64,000 nucleotides of DNA, from the NCBI RefSeq assembly GCF_015668195.1, contig NZ_JADPFC010000002.1, positions 1 through 64,000 of the forward strand, read 5' to 3'. Positions 8,511-16,015 of this stretch are shown here, piece by piece (the first letter of the stretch is position 1; each line of letters starts with the position of its first letter). A program made the position numbers and the translations under genes. This stretch comes from Romboutsia_C sp015668195. Lineage in GTDB: Bacteria > Bacillota > Clostridia > Peptostreptococcales > Peptostreptococcaceae. Under the pieces are notes generated by a model that was not told the origin of the DNA, made no database searches, and saw nothing but the letters and a program-made list of their open reading frames with translations.

Positions 8511-9786
8511 ACATCATTCCTCCCATTTTGCTAGTTTCTAATTCATATAATTTTATTAAGTCTTTCATCATATCTATAGGTAGTTCATATCCTATTTTTT
8601 GTGCATGAGAGTCTAATGTTATTTGCATTAACCCTTTTTCTCTAAGTATTATAGGGCTTTCATGACCTATATATACATCTGCTCCTATTGTTTCATATAA
8701 ATGTCTAAGTGGTGCTATATTTGCTATTCTACTTATGTATGGGTTATATCCTTTTTTAGATATATTTTCCTTGTACTTTATATCTTGTTCATATAACTCT
8801 CTAATTTGTACAAACACTGGTATCATACCTAAATCACTTAAAAAGTCTACAGTTTCAAAAGCCATCATAGGTGTATTTCCATATATAAGTTTTTTTCCAT
8901 TTAAAATATCACTACACTTTCTAAAAAGCTCATCATATTCATTTATCTTATCTTCTAATTTATTTAATAAATCTACATTTAATAATTCTTCTAATCTCTT
9001 GTAGTTTTTATATATTGTACTTTTATCCATATGCTTATCAAAGTATATATAGTCTATATCAAACTTTTTCTTCATAGCTTTAGCTAAATCTAGTGCTATC
9101 ATATCTGTTACTATATTTACCTTTGATTTTGATGCATTTTTTATAGCTTCTATATCGCACTTTGATGGTATCACAGTATTAATGTTAACTCCTTCGCTTT
9201 TTAATAGTTTCACAAGTTCTGTAGATTCAACATTTTCTTGCCTATGTCCTAGTATGTTAATTCCTTCTTTTTCTTTTGATTTTTTCATACAAGTACTTAG
9301 TGCTTTTAAGCTTCTAGACATTCCTGGTATATGAGAGTTACACTTAAAATGTTCTGTGTTTACTACAAATATAGGTACATCAACTTCACCATCTAAGCTA
9401 TATTCTATTGAAGAATAATCTTCTCCTATAAGCTCTGGTACACAAGTTGTTACTATCATTATTGCATCAGGTTCTTCTATTTCTATTATTTGTTTTATAG
9501 CTTCTTCTACCTTTTTTTGCCCACCAAATACTATATCTTTGTCTTTTAAAACTACTGAATAAACACTATCATTTCCTTTTTGTCTATGATATGCAAAGTT
9601 TTTAGTGTAGTAAGTACATTCACTAGTTCCTACTACAACTAGTGGCATATTTTTTATATAACTTGCAGTAAGGGCTACCCCAAATAATGGACAATGTGTC
9701 CCTGGAAATATTGCATGAGATAAGCTTTTTATATCTTTATCTTCATTTATTTCATCTAATCTATTTAAAATATCTAAAGTATACAT
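8497..9786 (-). CDS. Nitrogenase component 1-like subunit (NifD-like) with three cluster cysteines
   Basis: A 429-residue partner of the preceding subunit. It keeps all three N-terminal cysteines expected for a bridging [4Fe-4S]- or P-type cluster: Cys32 (GTHCPLFG), Cys57 (GTSECTYY) and Cys115 (TTCVPELIGED). The C-terminal half has the NifD/BchN-like GNTPMMAFETVDFLSDLGM and IGADVYIGHESP segments, but I see no equivalent of the NifD Cys and His that hold the iron-molybdenum cofactor. It therefore resembles the tetrapyrrole reductases (BchNB, CfbD) and other nif-like proteins more than true nitrogenase. An AAGGAG site sits 4 nt before the ATG. It follows the transporter ATPase gene by 74 nt in the same operon. 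Confidence 0.85.
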   Translation of the reverse strand: MYTLDILNRLDEINEDKDIKSLSHAIFPGTHCPLFGVALTASYIKNMPLVVVGTSECTYYTKNFAYHRQKGNDSVYSVVLKDKDIVFGGQKKVEEAIKQIIEIEEPDAIMIVTTCVPELIGEDYSSIEYSLDGEVDVPIFVVNTEHFKCNSHIPGMSRSLKALSTCMKKSKEKEGINILGHRQENVESTELVKLLKSEGVNINTVIPSKCDIEAIKNASKSKVNIVTDMIALDLAKAMKKKFDIDYIYFDKHMDKSTIYKNYKRLEELLNVDLLNKLEDKINEYDELFRKCSDILNGKKLIYGNTPMMAFETVDFLSDLGMIPVFVQIRELYEQDIKYKENISKKGYNPYISRIANIAPLRHLYETIGADVYIGHESPIILREKGLMQITLDSHAQKIGYELPIDMMKDLIKLYELETSKMGGMMYAGM

Positions 9787-9860
9787 ACTTCTCCTTTTAT
9801 TATGTAAATTTTAATTTTAACTTTTTATTATATTTGCTGACATATTTTAAATTACTAGCT

Positions 9861-10658
9861 TTAAGAAACTAGTTTTTGTGCCTTTATAGTTTTTATAGGG
9901 TGTATTCTAGGTTTATTACTTTGTGGATCATTATCTATATCACACTCTATTTTATAAACTTTTTTTATAACATCCTTATTTACAACATCATTTGGTCTAC
10001 CATCACTTATAATTTGACCATCTTTCATAATTATAAGCCTATCGCTATACTTACTAGCCTGGTTTAACTCATGTAGTACCATTACTATTGTTATTTTAAA
10101 CTTTTCATTTATTTCTCTAACTAACTCCATAAGCTCTAGTTGATATGATATATCTAAATATGTAGTAGGCTCATCAAGAAGTAGTATATCTGGCTTTTGA
10201 CATAGCGCTTGTGCAATATAGGCCCTTTGTCTTTCTCCTCCAGATAATGCCCCTATTGGAGTATTTTTATATTTACTAAGGCCTGTATTTTCTATTGCCC
10301 AATCTACTATTTCTTTATCATTATTTGTCTTAGTTTCAAACCATTTTTTGTGAGGGATTCTTCCAAAATAAACAAGTTCTTCAACTGTTAAATCCATAGG
10401 TGCATTGTTGTGTTGAGATAATAAGCACACCTTTTGAGCTATTAATTTTCCCTTTAAGTCTTTTATTTTTTTCCCTTCTAAAAAAACTTCTCCACTTAAA
10501 GGTTTTATCATCCTAGATAAACTCTTTAATAAAGTTGATTTTCCACATCCATTTGGACCTATTATGGATACAACTTCTCCTTTATTTATTTCTAAGTTTA
10601 AATTTTTTATTATAACTTTATCTTCATATCCAACTTTTAAATTACTAGCACTTATCAT
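9861..10658 (-). CDS. ABC transporter ATPase, iron-siderophore/heme/B12 (FepC/HmuV) family
   Basis: A 265-residue ATP-binding subunit. Walker A is IIGPNGCGKSTLL (near residue 33), the signature motif is LSGGERQRAYIAQ, Walker B is ILLLDEPTTYLD, and the switch His is in VLHELNQAS. The LDISYQLELMELV and HELNQASKYSDRLIIMKDG segments are typical of the FepC/FhuC/HmuV/BtuD subfamily. It powers uptake by the adjacent FecCD-type permease. The start codon overlaps the permease stop (TAATG), so the two are translationally coupled. With the IsdE-like binding protein upstream, heme is the most likely substrate. Confidence 0.92.
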   Translation of the reverse strand: MISASNLKVGYEDKVIIKNLNLEINKGEVVSIIGPNGCGKSTLLKSLSRMIKPLSGEVFLEGKKIKDLKGKLIAQKVCLLSQHNNAPMDLTVEELVYFGRIPHKKWFETKTNNDKEIVDWAIENTGLSKYKNTPIGALSGGERQRAYIAQALCQKPDILLLDEPTTYLDISYQLELMELVREINEKFKITIVMVLHELNQASKYSDRLIIMKDGQIISDGRPNDVVNKDVIKKVYKIECDIDNDPQSNKPRIHPIKTIKAQKLVS

Positions 10659-11641
10659 TAATAATCTCCTCTCTTTCTTAGTAAGTATAAGAAAAACGGA
10701 CCTCCAACTATAGACATAATAACTCCAACTGGTATTTCTATAGCTCCACCTATAGTTCTTCCTAAAGTATCTGCAACTAATAATACTATACTTCCTAGTA
10801 CCATACTAAAAGGTATAGTATATTTATGATCACTTCCCATAATCATTCTAGAAATATGTGGAACAATAAGTCCAACAAAGCTTATAACTCCTACAACTGA
10901 TGTTGATATAGCAGCTAAAAATACTGCTACACCTGAAATTAATAGTCTAGTTAAGTTAACATTAAATCCAAGATTTGTTGCTGCTTCATCTCCAAGTTGT
11001 AAAACATTAGCACTTCTTATAAGAAGTAGTGATACTATAAGTGCTATTATAGAATATCCAAATAACATATTAACATCTACCCAAGTCTTAGTAGCTAAGC
11101 TTCCATTTAACCAAAGCATAGCACTTTGTATCCTATCACTATACATTGTTGATAAAAATGATATTATCCCACCTAGTATAGTATTTACAGCAACCCCTGC
11201 TAATACTATTCTTCCTGGCTTTATTCCATTTTTATAAGCCATTAAAAATACTAATATACATGCTATAGCACCACCTACAAATGCAACTATAGGTAGTATA
11301 TTCGTATACTTTGGAGCTAATAAAAGTATTATAATAGCAGCTACACTAGCACCTGTTGATACTCCTGTTATACCAGGGTCTGCTAGTGGATTTTTCATAA
11401 CTGATTGAAGTAATATCCCTGCTACTGCTAAATTTGCTCCAACTAATGCTGCTAGTATATTTCTTGGTAGCCTCATTTTATAGACAATAGTAGTTACTAC
11501 TTTATTATCATCATTTATAAGAGCTTTAATTATTTCATTAAAACTTAAATCTACACTACCTATAGTAGAAAGCAGTACTAAAAGTACTGCTAACATTATA
11601 AAACTTATACCTATAGTTAAATATTTTTTATTTAGCTTCAT
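10658..11641 (-). CDS. ABC transporter permease, FecCD/BtuC family (probable heme permease)
   Basis: A 327-residue integral membrane protein with about ten transmembrane segments. It shows the FecCD-family signatures RLPRNILAALVGANLAVAG near residue 58, NPLADPGITGVSTGASVAA, and GVISFVGLIVPHISRMIMG, the last being the cytoplasmic helix that contacts the ATPase. It starts 2 nt after the binding-protein stop codon and overlaps the ATPase start. The family moves iron-siderophores, heme and cobalamin. The binding protein of this system points to heme. Confidence 0.93.
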   Translation of the reverse strand: MKLNKKYLTIGISFIMLAVLLVLLSTIGSVDLSFNEIIKALINDDNKVVTTIVYKMRLPRNILAALVGANLAVAGILLQSVMKNPLADPGITGVSTGASVAAIIILLLAPKYTNILPIVAFVGGAIACILVFLMAYKNGIKPGRIVLAGVAVNTILGGIISFLSTMYSDRIQSAMLWLNGSLATKTWVDVNMLFGYSIIALIVSLLLIRSANVLQLGDEAATNLGFNVNLTRLLISGVAVFLAAISTSVVGVISFVGLIVPHISRMIMGSDHKYTIPFSMVLGSIVLLVADTLGRTIGGAIEIPVGVIMSIVGGPFFLYLLRKRGDY

Positions 11642-11643
11642 AC

Positions 11644-12549
11644 CTAGTTACCGTATAATGTGTTTCCTAAAGTTTTTATAGCTTCTTTTACTTGTAGGTT
11701 TGCAGATACATTAAATATAGCAGGGTCTAAATCTATTACTTTTCCATTTTTATATGCATCTAACTCTTTGTATGCTGGATTTTTATCAAAAGCATCATCA
11801 AAAGATTTTTTAGTTTCTTCTATATTTCCATGTGCAAATCTAAGTATATAATCAGGATTTTCTTTTATTATTTGCTCTAAACTAAATTGAACATAAGGTG
11901 AACTCATATCTCCCTCTAATTTATTAGTTATATTTTCTGCTCCAACAGTTTTTGCTAAATCCCCTAAGTAAGAAGTTTCTGTAGCTAACATGAAGTTTTC
12001 ACCACCACCAAATATTATTGCTACTGTTGGTGCTTTTTCACTTTTATTAGCTGTAGCTTCTTTTTCAACTTCTTTTAATTCCTTTATTACTTTAGTTGCT
12101 TCTTCTTCTTTATTTATTTTTTTTCCTAACTCTTCAATACTTTTTACAAATTCTGTATATGTTCCTGTATTAAAGTAGAAAGTATTTAAATCATACTCTT
12201 TCATACTATCTTTTACATTTTCTTTAAACATACTATCCATTACAAATACATCAGGCTCTAGTGATGCTACTATTTCTAAATCAGGATTCATTGCTTGACC
12301 TACTTCTGGTAATCCTTTAAACTTTTCTGGTATTTCCATTTTAGTTGTAGGTATTCCTATAACCTTTGCATCTAATTTATCTAATACTTGTGTAGCTGAA
12401 ACTGTCGCAGCTACTACGTCTAACTCCTCAACTTGAGCACCTTTAACGGCTGTATCACTTTCTTTTTCACTTTGACTGCTATTATTAGTGCAACCTGTTA
12501 TAAATAATGCTGATACTAAAAATACTGATGCTAATTTTCTAAATTTCAT
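11644..12549 (-). CDS. IsdE-like heme-binding lipoprotein (ABC substrate-binding protein)
   Basis: A 301-residue lipoprotein with lipobox FITGC (lipidated Cys20), followed by a class III periplasmic-binding fold. It aligns by eye along its whole length with the staphylococcal heme receptor lipoprotein IsdE: the VATVSATQVLDKLDAKVIG opening, PEVGQAMNPDLE, and DYILRFAHGNIEETKK. The two IsdE heme ligands fall in these blocks and are both conserved here, as Met87 (GQAMNP) and His240 (RFAHGN). That is direct sequence support for heme or a close analogue as ligand. It is the second gene of the operon, directly ahead of the permease and ATPase. Confidence 0.85.
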   Translation of the reverse strand: MKFRKLASVFLVSALFITGCTNNSSQSEKESDTAVKGAQVEELDVVAATVSATQVLDKLDAKVIGIPTTKMEIPEKFKGLPEVGQAMNPDLEIVASLEPDVFVMDSMFKENVKDSMKEYDLNTFYFNTGTYTEFVKSIEELGKKINKEEEATKVIKELKEVEKEATANKSEKAPTVAIIFGGGENFMLATETSYLGDLAKTVGAENITNKLEGDMSSPYVQFSLEQIIKENPDYILRFAHGNIEETKKSFDDAFDKNPAYKELDAYKNGKVIDLDPAIFNVSANLQVKEAIKTLGNTLYGN

Positions 12550-12627
12550 AATATTTCCTCCATTTTGTCTTAATTTTATATTTAATGTGTTTATTTTTAT
12601 AAGCTAAATTGCTGTTTTACAGGCTAG

Positions 12628-13374
12628 TTATTCACTAACTATTTTTCTAGCCAAATCCATATATATACTTGACATCTCGCTCTCTTTATCTTTTTCTATA
12701 ACTGTTTTTCCATCATTTTCAGATATTTGAACTATTTGATTTCTAGGTATATAGTGAAAAACATTACTATTTATTTCATTACATAAATTTTCTACTAATT
12801 CAACTTCACCATCTACATTTTTAGCATTTAATATAATACCTTTTAATGATGCATATCCTCTACTTTTAAATTGATTAACTGCTGTAGATATATTACTTGC
12901 TGCATACATAGACATCATCTCACCAGATGTTACTATATAAACATCCTTAGCGTATCCATTTCTTATTGGCATTGAAAATCCTCCACATACAACATCTCCA
13001 AGTACGTCGTATATGACTATATCTGGCTTATAAATTTCAAAAGCCTCTAATTCTTCTAACTTTTCAAAAGCTGCTATTATACCTCTACCAGCACATCCAA
13101 CACCAGGAGTTGGTCCTCCGGCTTCAACACAAAGCACTCCATTATATCCTTCAAATACAATATCTTTAAGGTCTATATCATCACCTTTTTCATTCATTAC
13201 ATCTAATACTGTAGGTATAAACTTTCCTTTCATTAGATTTTTAGTTGAATCTGCTTTTGGGTCACACCCTATTTGCATTACCTTATATCCTAATTGTGAA
13301 AGGGCCGCTGATAAATTCGACGTTGTCGTAGATTTACCTATGCCTCCTTTACCATATATAGCTATTTTTCTCAT
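12628..13374 (-). CDS. NifH-like ATP-dependent reductase (nitrogenase iron-protein family)
   Basis: A 248-residue member of the NifH/BchL/CfbC family and the first gene of the operon. The P-loop is YGKGGIGKSTT (8-18), followed by GCDPKADST. The two cluster cysteines are Cys94 (GVGCAGRG) and Cys130 (DVVCGGFSMP), which in the family hold a [4Fe-4S] cluster between two subunits. It should pass single electrons, driven by ATP hydrolysis, to the NifD/NifK-like pair encoded downstream. The start used here is 7 nt after AGGAG; an ATG five codons upstream overlaps that site. The protein is about 25-40 residues shorter than typical NifH. A Fur-box-like sequence lies 35-53 nt upstream of the start. Confidence 0.9.
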   Translation of the reverse strand: MRKIAIYGKGGIGKSTTTSNLSAALSQLGYKVMQIGCDPKADSTKNLMKGKFIPTVLDVMNEKGDDIDLKDIVFEGYNGVLCVEAGGPTPGVGCAGRGIIAAFEKLEELEAFEIYKPDIVIYDVLGDVVCGGFSMPIRNGYAKDVYIVTSGEMMSMYAASNISTAVNQFKSRGYASLKGIILNAKNVDGEVELVENLCNEINSNVFHYIPRNQIVQISENDGKTVIEKDKESEMSSIYMDLARKIVSE

Positions 13375-13408
13375 TGACTTTCTCCTCATTTTAATAGATA
13401 ATATTGAT

Positions 13409-13427
13409 GATATTGATTATCATTTAC
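13409..13427. promoter_or_regulatory. Fur box at the heme/nitrogenase-like operon promoter
   Basis: GATATTGATTATCATTTAC matches the classical 19-bp Fur consensus (GATAATGATTATCATTATC) at 16 of 19 positions. A further GATAATATTGAT half-site overlaps on its left. It lies between a TATAAT-like -10 (13439-13444, minus strand) and the first gene, so bound Fur would cover the transcription start and shut the operon off when iron is plentiful. Confidence 0.75.
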
Positions 13428-13438
13428 TCTTTAAGTAT

Positions 13439-13444
13439 ATTATA
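13439..13444 (-). promoter_or_regulatory. Candidate -10 element of the heme/nitrogenase-like operon
   Basis: TATAAT on the minus strand, 11 nt upstream of the Fur-box-like sequence. No -35 at ideal spacing is obvious; a TTAAAG about 15 nt upstream is the nearest candidate. Confidence 0.4.
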
Positions 13445-13578
13445 AAAATCTATATAGTTCTTTAATTATATTTACTATTTTTATAAATATTTTCAGTTTA
13501 AAATGATTTCAATTATAAATTTTAAATTTAAAATAATTTGATTATATTAATAGTTTTAATCAATTTTTGGAGGAGATT

Positions 13579-14283
13579 ATGAATAATTTAGAAAGTATAT
13601 TGAAAGATTTTTATGACTGTCTAGATATTCCCATACAGTTTGTCAACGAAAAGTTTATCCCTATTTATAAAATGGGATTTTCAAAGGATATTGATTTGGT
13701 ATTAGAAAAAACAAACATATATAATAATTTAAAAGAAAGTACTATTTCAAGTATCAACCTTACATATTTTGAAAATATACACTTTATAGTAACACCTTTA
13801 ATGGATACTAGGTTTAATGGATACTTTATAGTTGGACCATTTAAGTCAAAATATATATGTAGCGAGTTAAATATTCCATTTAAACCTTATTCTTGTATTA
13901 GTTACATATTAACTATGCTAAAAAGTATTATAAAAGATAAAATCAATAAAAATAATAAGTTTAATCCATACATTAAAGATAGTATTGATTATATACATAG
14001 AAATTACGCTTCTACTAATATGGATGATGTTTGCAGTTATCTAAGCATTAATAAAAGCTATTTTTGCTCTATATTTAAAAAAGAAACTGGATATACTTTT
14101 ACTAATTTTTTAAATAAATTTAGGATAGAAAAAAGCAAGGAGTTTTTGCACAATAAAAACTTTACCATATTAGATGTTGCTTTATTGGTTGGATATAATA
14201 ATCACAACTACTATACAACTCTCTTTAAAAAACTAAATGGTGTAACACCTATTGAATATAGAAATACATTTAAAGCTAGCTAG
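13579..14283 (+). CDS. AraC-family transcriptional regulator, divergent from the heme/nitrogenase-like operon
   Basis: A 234-residue regulator. The C-terminal 100 residues hold two helix-turn-helix motifs of the AraC/XylS type (YASTNMDDVCSYLSINKSYFCSIFKKETG and ILDVALLVGYNNHNYYTTLFKKLNGVTPIEYR, given here in two parts). The N-terminal 125 residues are a possible sensor domain of the PocR/GAF-like kind seen in clostridial AraC proteins, but I cannot name it firmly. The reading frame opens at a TTG inside the ribosome site; the ATG 5-6 nt after GGAGG is preferred. The position, 200 nt from the divergent operon, suggests it activates that operon, perhaps in response to its substrate. Confidence 0.85.
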   Translation: MNNLESILKDFYDCLDIPIQFVNEKFIPIYKMGFSKDIDLVLEKTNIYNNLKESTISSINLTYFENIHFIVTPLMDTRFNGYFIVGPFKSKYICSELNIPFKPYSCISYILTMLKSIIKDKINKNNKFNPYIKDSIDYIHRNYASTNMDDVCSYLSINKSYFCSIFKKETGYTFTNFLNKFRIEKSKEFLHNKNFTILDVALLVGYNNHNYYTTLFKKLNGVTPIEYRNTFKAS

Positions 14284-14304
14284 TTAATTTTATTATCTAG
14301 CTTT
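14272..14304. terminator. Terminator of the AraC-family gene
   Basis: AAAGCTAG and CTAGCTTT arms, the left arm inside the last codons, followed by a T-run on the plus strand. Confidence 0.75.
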
Positions 14305-14362
14305 TTTATATTATTTAAATAATCACTATTTCTATAAAAAATTCGCTTCGCTTAAGCCACTG

Positions 14363-14410
14363 CGTTGGCGCTACACTTCATGTCGCCAACGACTTCGTCC
14401 GTTGCTCAAA
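14363..14410. repeat. GC-rich hairpin repeat (copy A)
   Basis: Locally GC-rich sequence in an AT-rich gap. CGTTGGCG (14363-14370) pairs with CGCCAACG (14384-14391). The 28-nt stretch 14383-14410 (core CGCCAACGACTTCGTCCG) recurs with two changes at 26831-26858. The rest of the 14305-14509 gap holds no gene that I can see. Confidence 0.65.
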
Positions 14411-14509
14411 ATATCTTTTTTACGCTCTGCAAACTAATTGGTATTACTTAACTTCAATATTTATCCATAGCCTTTAAAGTATCATAATTTCCTTAAGCGT
14501 AAAAAATAA

Positions 14510-14537
14510 AAATGAGTAGCATTAATGCTACTCATTT
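14510..14537. terminator. Terminator after the 126-residue hypothetical gene
   Basis: A perfect 28-nt palindrome with arms AAATGAGTAGCATT and its complement, overlapping the stop codon. On the minus strand it runs into a T-rich stretch. Confidence 0.8.
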
Positions 14538-14916
14538 AATTTAATAAAAATTTTTCTAATTCATCATATAATTCTATATCTTCCTTAACTATTGCTATAA
14601 CTTCTCCATTAGCTTTTAAGAAATAAACTCCTATTACTTCTTTATCTTCTTCTAGCTTAAATTCTATGTCATCTTTATATAAGCCTTCTTTTTCTTCTTT
14701 TAATTTCTCAGATAAGCAAAGTATACTTTGGTCATACACTACTTTTTCTATAATACTAGCACTAGATACTTTTAAAGATGTTATCATATATATTGCTAAT
14801 TCCGTTATGTAAAGTATTAGCAACTCTTTTGTAAAATTATCTTTTATAAATTTTCTTATCTTATTATTCTTATCATTTATTGGATAAAGCTCAGTGAGTA
14901 ATTCTTCAAACTTCAT
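14536..14916 (-). CDS. Hypothetical 126-residue protein
   Basis: I do not recognise the family. The protein is acidic and helical in its first two thirds. Its C-terminal part (KLEEDKEVIGVYFLKANGEVIAIV) reads as a beta-hairpin. A good AAGGAG site lies 8 nt before the ATG and a palindromic terminator overlaps the stop, so it looks like a real single-gene transcript. No membrane segment, signal peptide or cysteine cluster is visible. Confidence 0.65.
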   Translation of the reverse strand: MKFEELLTELYPINDKNNKIRKFIKDNFTKELLILYITELAIYMITSLKVSSASIIEKVVYDQSILCLSEKLKEEKEGLYKDDIEFKLEEDKEVIGVYFLKANGEVIAIVKEDIELYDELEKFLLN

Positions 14917-15020
14917 AGATAATTCTCCTTATTAAGATATTAAAGTCTTAATAATATGTATGAGTGTTTTTTAAATAATATACTCTTAAGTATTATTTCA
15001 TTTAATACATAAAAAATTAT

Positions 15021-15806
15021 TTATTTTCTATTAAATATTTTTTTTATAAATCCTACTTTTTTTCTATTTTTTACATCTATTTCTTTAAATGAAATCTCTT
15101 CATCATTTATTATTTTTAATGGATTTTCTATTAGTAATATTTTAGCTCTATCTTCACCGTAGTATTTACTTATATATGTAAAAGTTTCTTTTATATATGG
15201 TTTTCTTATTTCTTTATCATGTGCATCACTAGCTATAAACTGTACTAAATTACGATCTAATAAATATTTGCAAACTTCAAATGACTTAGAACCTTTTTTT
15301 AATACACTTGAACTATTTATTTGAATAAGTGCCCCTTCATTTATAGCATCTTTTAAAATACTATAATTTTTTTGTATTTCCCTATACCTTTCTACATGTG
15401 CAAGTATTGGTATATACTTCCTTATTTTAAACTCAAATATAACATCACTTAGGTTTTTAGGAAAATTGCTAGGAGAGAATTCAATTAATACATATTTACT
15501 ATTATTTATACTTTTAAATTCTTTTTTATCTATATATTCTAATATATTTTCATTGTAATATATTTCATTTCCAACTAGCACATTTATATCTATATTATTT
15601 TTTATTAATTCATTATTAAAATCTGCGGCTATATCTAAAAGTTTATCTCCCATTATATAATCTTCAAACGATGGATGATAATGTGATGTATTTATTATAG
15701 TTTTTATACCTTCAGACTGAGCTATTTTTGCCATTTCTAAAGCTTCTTCAAGATTCTTAGCTCCATCATCCACTCCAGGTAATATGTGACAATGTATATC
15801 TATCAT
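15021..15806 (-). CDS. CpsB/CapC/YwqE-type tyrosine-protein phosphatase (PHP fold)
   Basis: A 261-residue manganese-dependent phosphatase of the polymerase-and-histidinol-phosphatase fold. Metal-binding motifs visible are the N-terminal MIDIHCHILPGVDDGA, HYHP, a central GNEIYY, AHVERY, and the late SDAHD. CpsB-type enzymes dephosphorylate the tyrosine kinase CpsD and so tune capsule length. No such gene lies in the capsule operon here, although CpsC and CpsD are there (52-53 kb). This gene instead follows the cellulose-type locus, with a hairpin between, so it may serve the distant kinase. A GGGGG site lies 7-8 nt before the ATG. Confidence 0.88.
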   Translation of the reverse strand: MIDIHCHILPGVDDGAKNLEEALEMAKIAQSEGIKTIINTSHYHPSFEDYIMGDKLLDIAADFNNELIKNNIDINVLVGNEIYYNENILEYIDKKEFKSINNSKYVLIEFSPSNFPKNLSDVIFEFKIRKYIPILAHVERYREIQKNYSILKDAINEGALIQINSSSVLKKGSKSFEVCKYLLDRNLVQFIASDAHDKEIRKPYIKETFTYISKYYGEDRAKILLIENPLKIINDEEISFKEIDVKNRKKVGFIKKIFNRK

Positions 15807-15972
15807 TTTTTATTCCCCCAATATTTACTTATATATTTTAATATATATCAAAATCTTTATATAATCTACAAATTTATATTAATATTCTAAATATTACTTT
15901 GTTAGTTCTATTAGATTCTTCAATAACCTCATAGTATTTAATTAAAACAAATATAGCATATATCTATTTAAT

Positions 15973-16015
15973 AAAAAAATAAGATACCTATCTTAGATAG
16001 GTATCTTATTTTTTT
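15973..16015. terminator. Terminator of the cellulose-type operon
   Basis: A perfect inverted repeat with 21-nt arms (AAAAAAATAAGATACC at the outer end), A- and T-runs at both ends, containing the stop codon of the endoglucanase gene. Confidence 0.9.

Noticed and set aside
11644..12549. Vitamin B12 (BtuF) binding protein as first reading of the transporter
   Set aside because: The full-length similarity by eye is to IsdE, and both IsdE heme-ligand positions (Met and His) are conserved. B12 or another tetrapyrrole cannot be fully excluded.
7302..13374. True nitrogen-fixation (nif) operon
   Set aside because: There are no nifE, nifN, nifB or nifV genes, no FeMo-cofactor ligands in the catalytic subunits, and the neighbours are heme-uptake genes under a Fur-like site.
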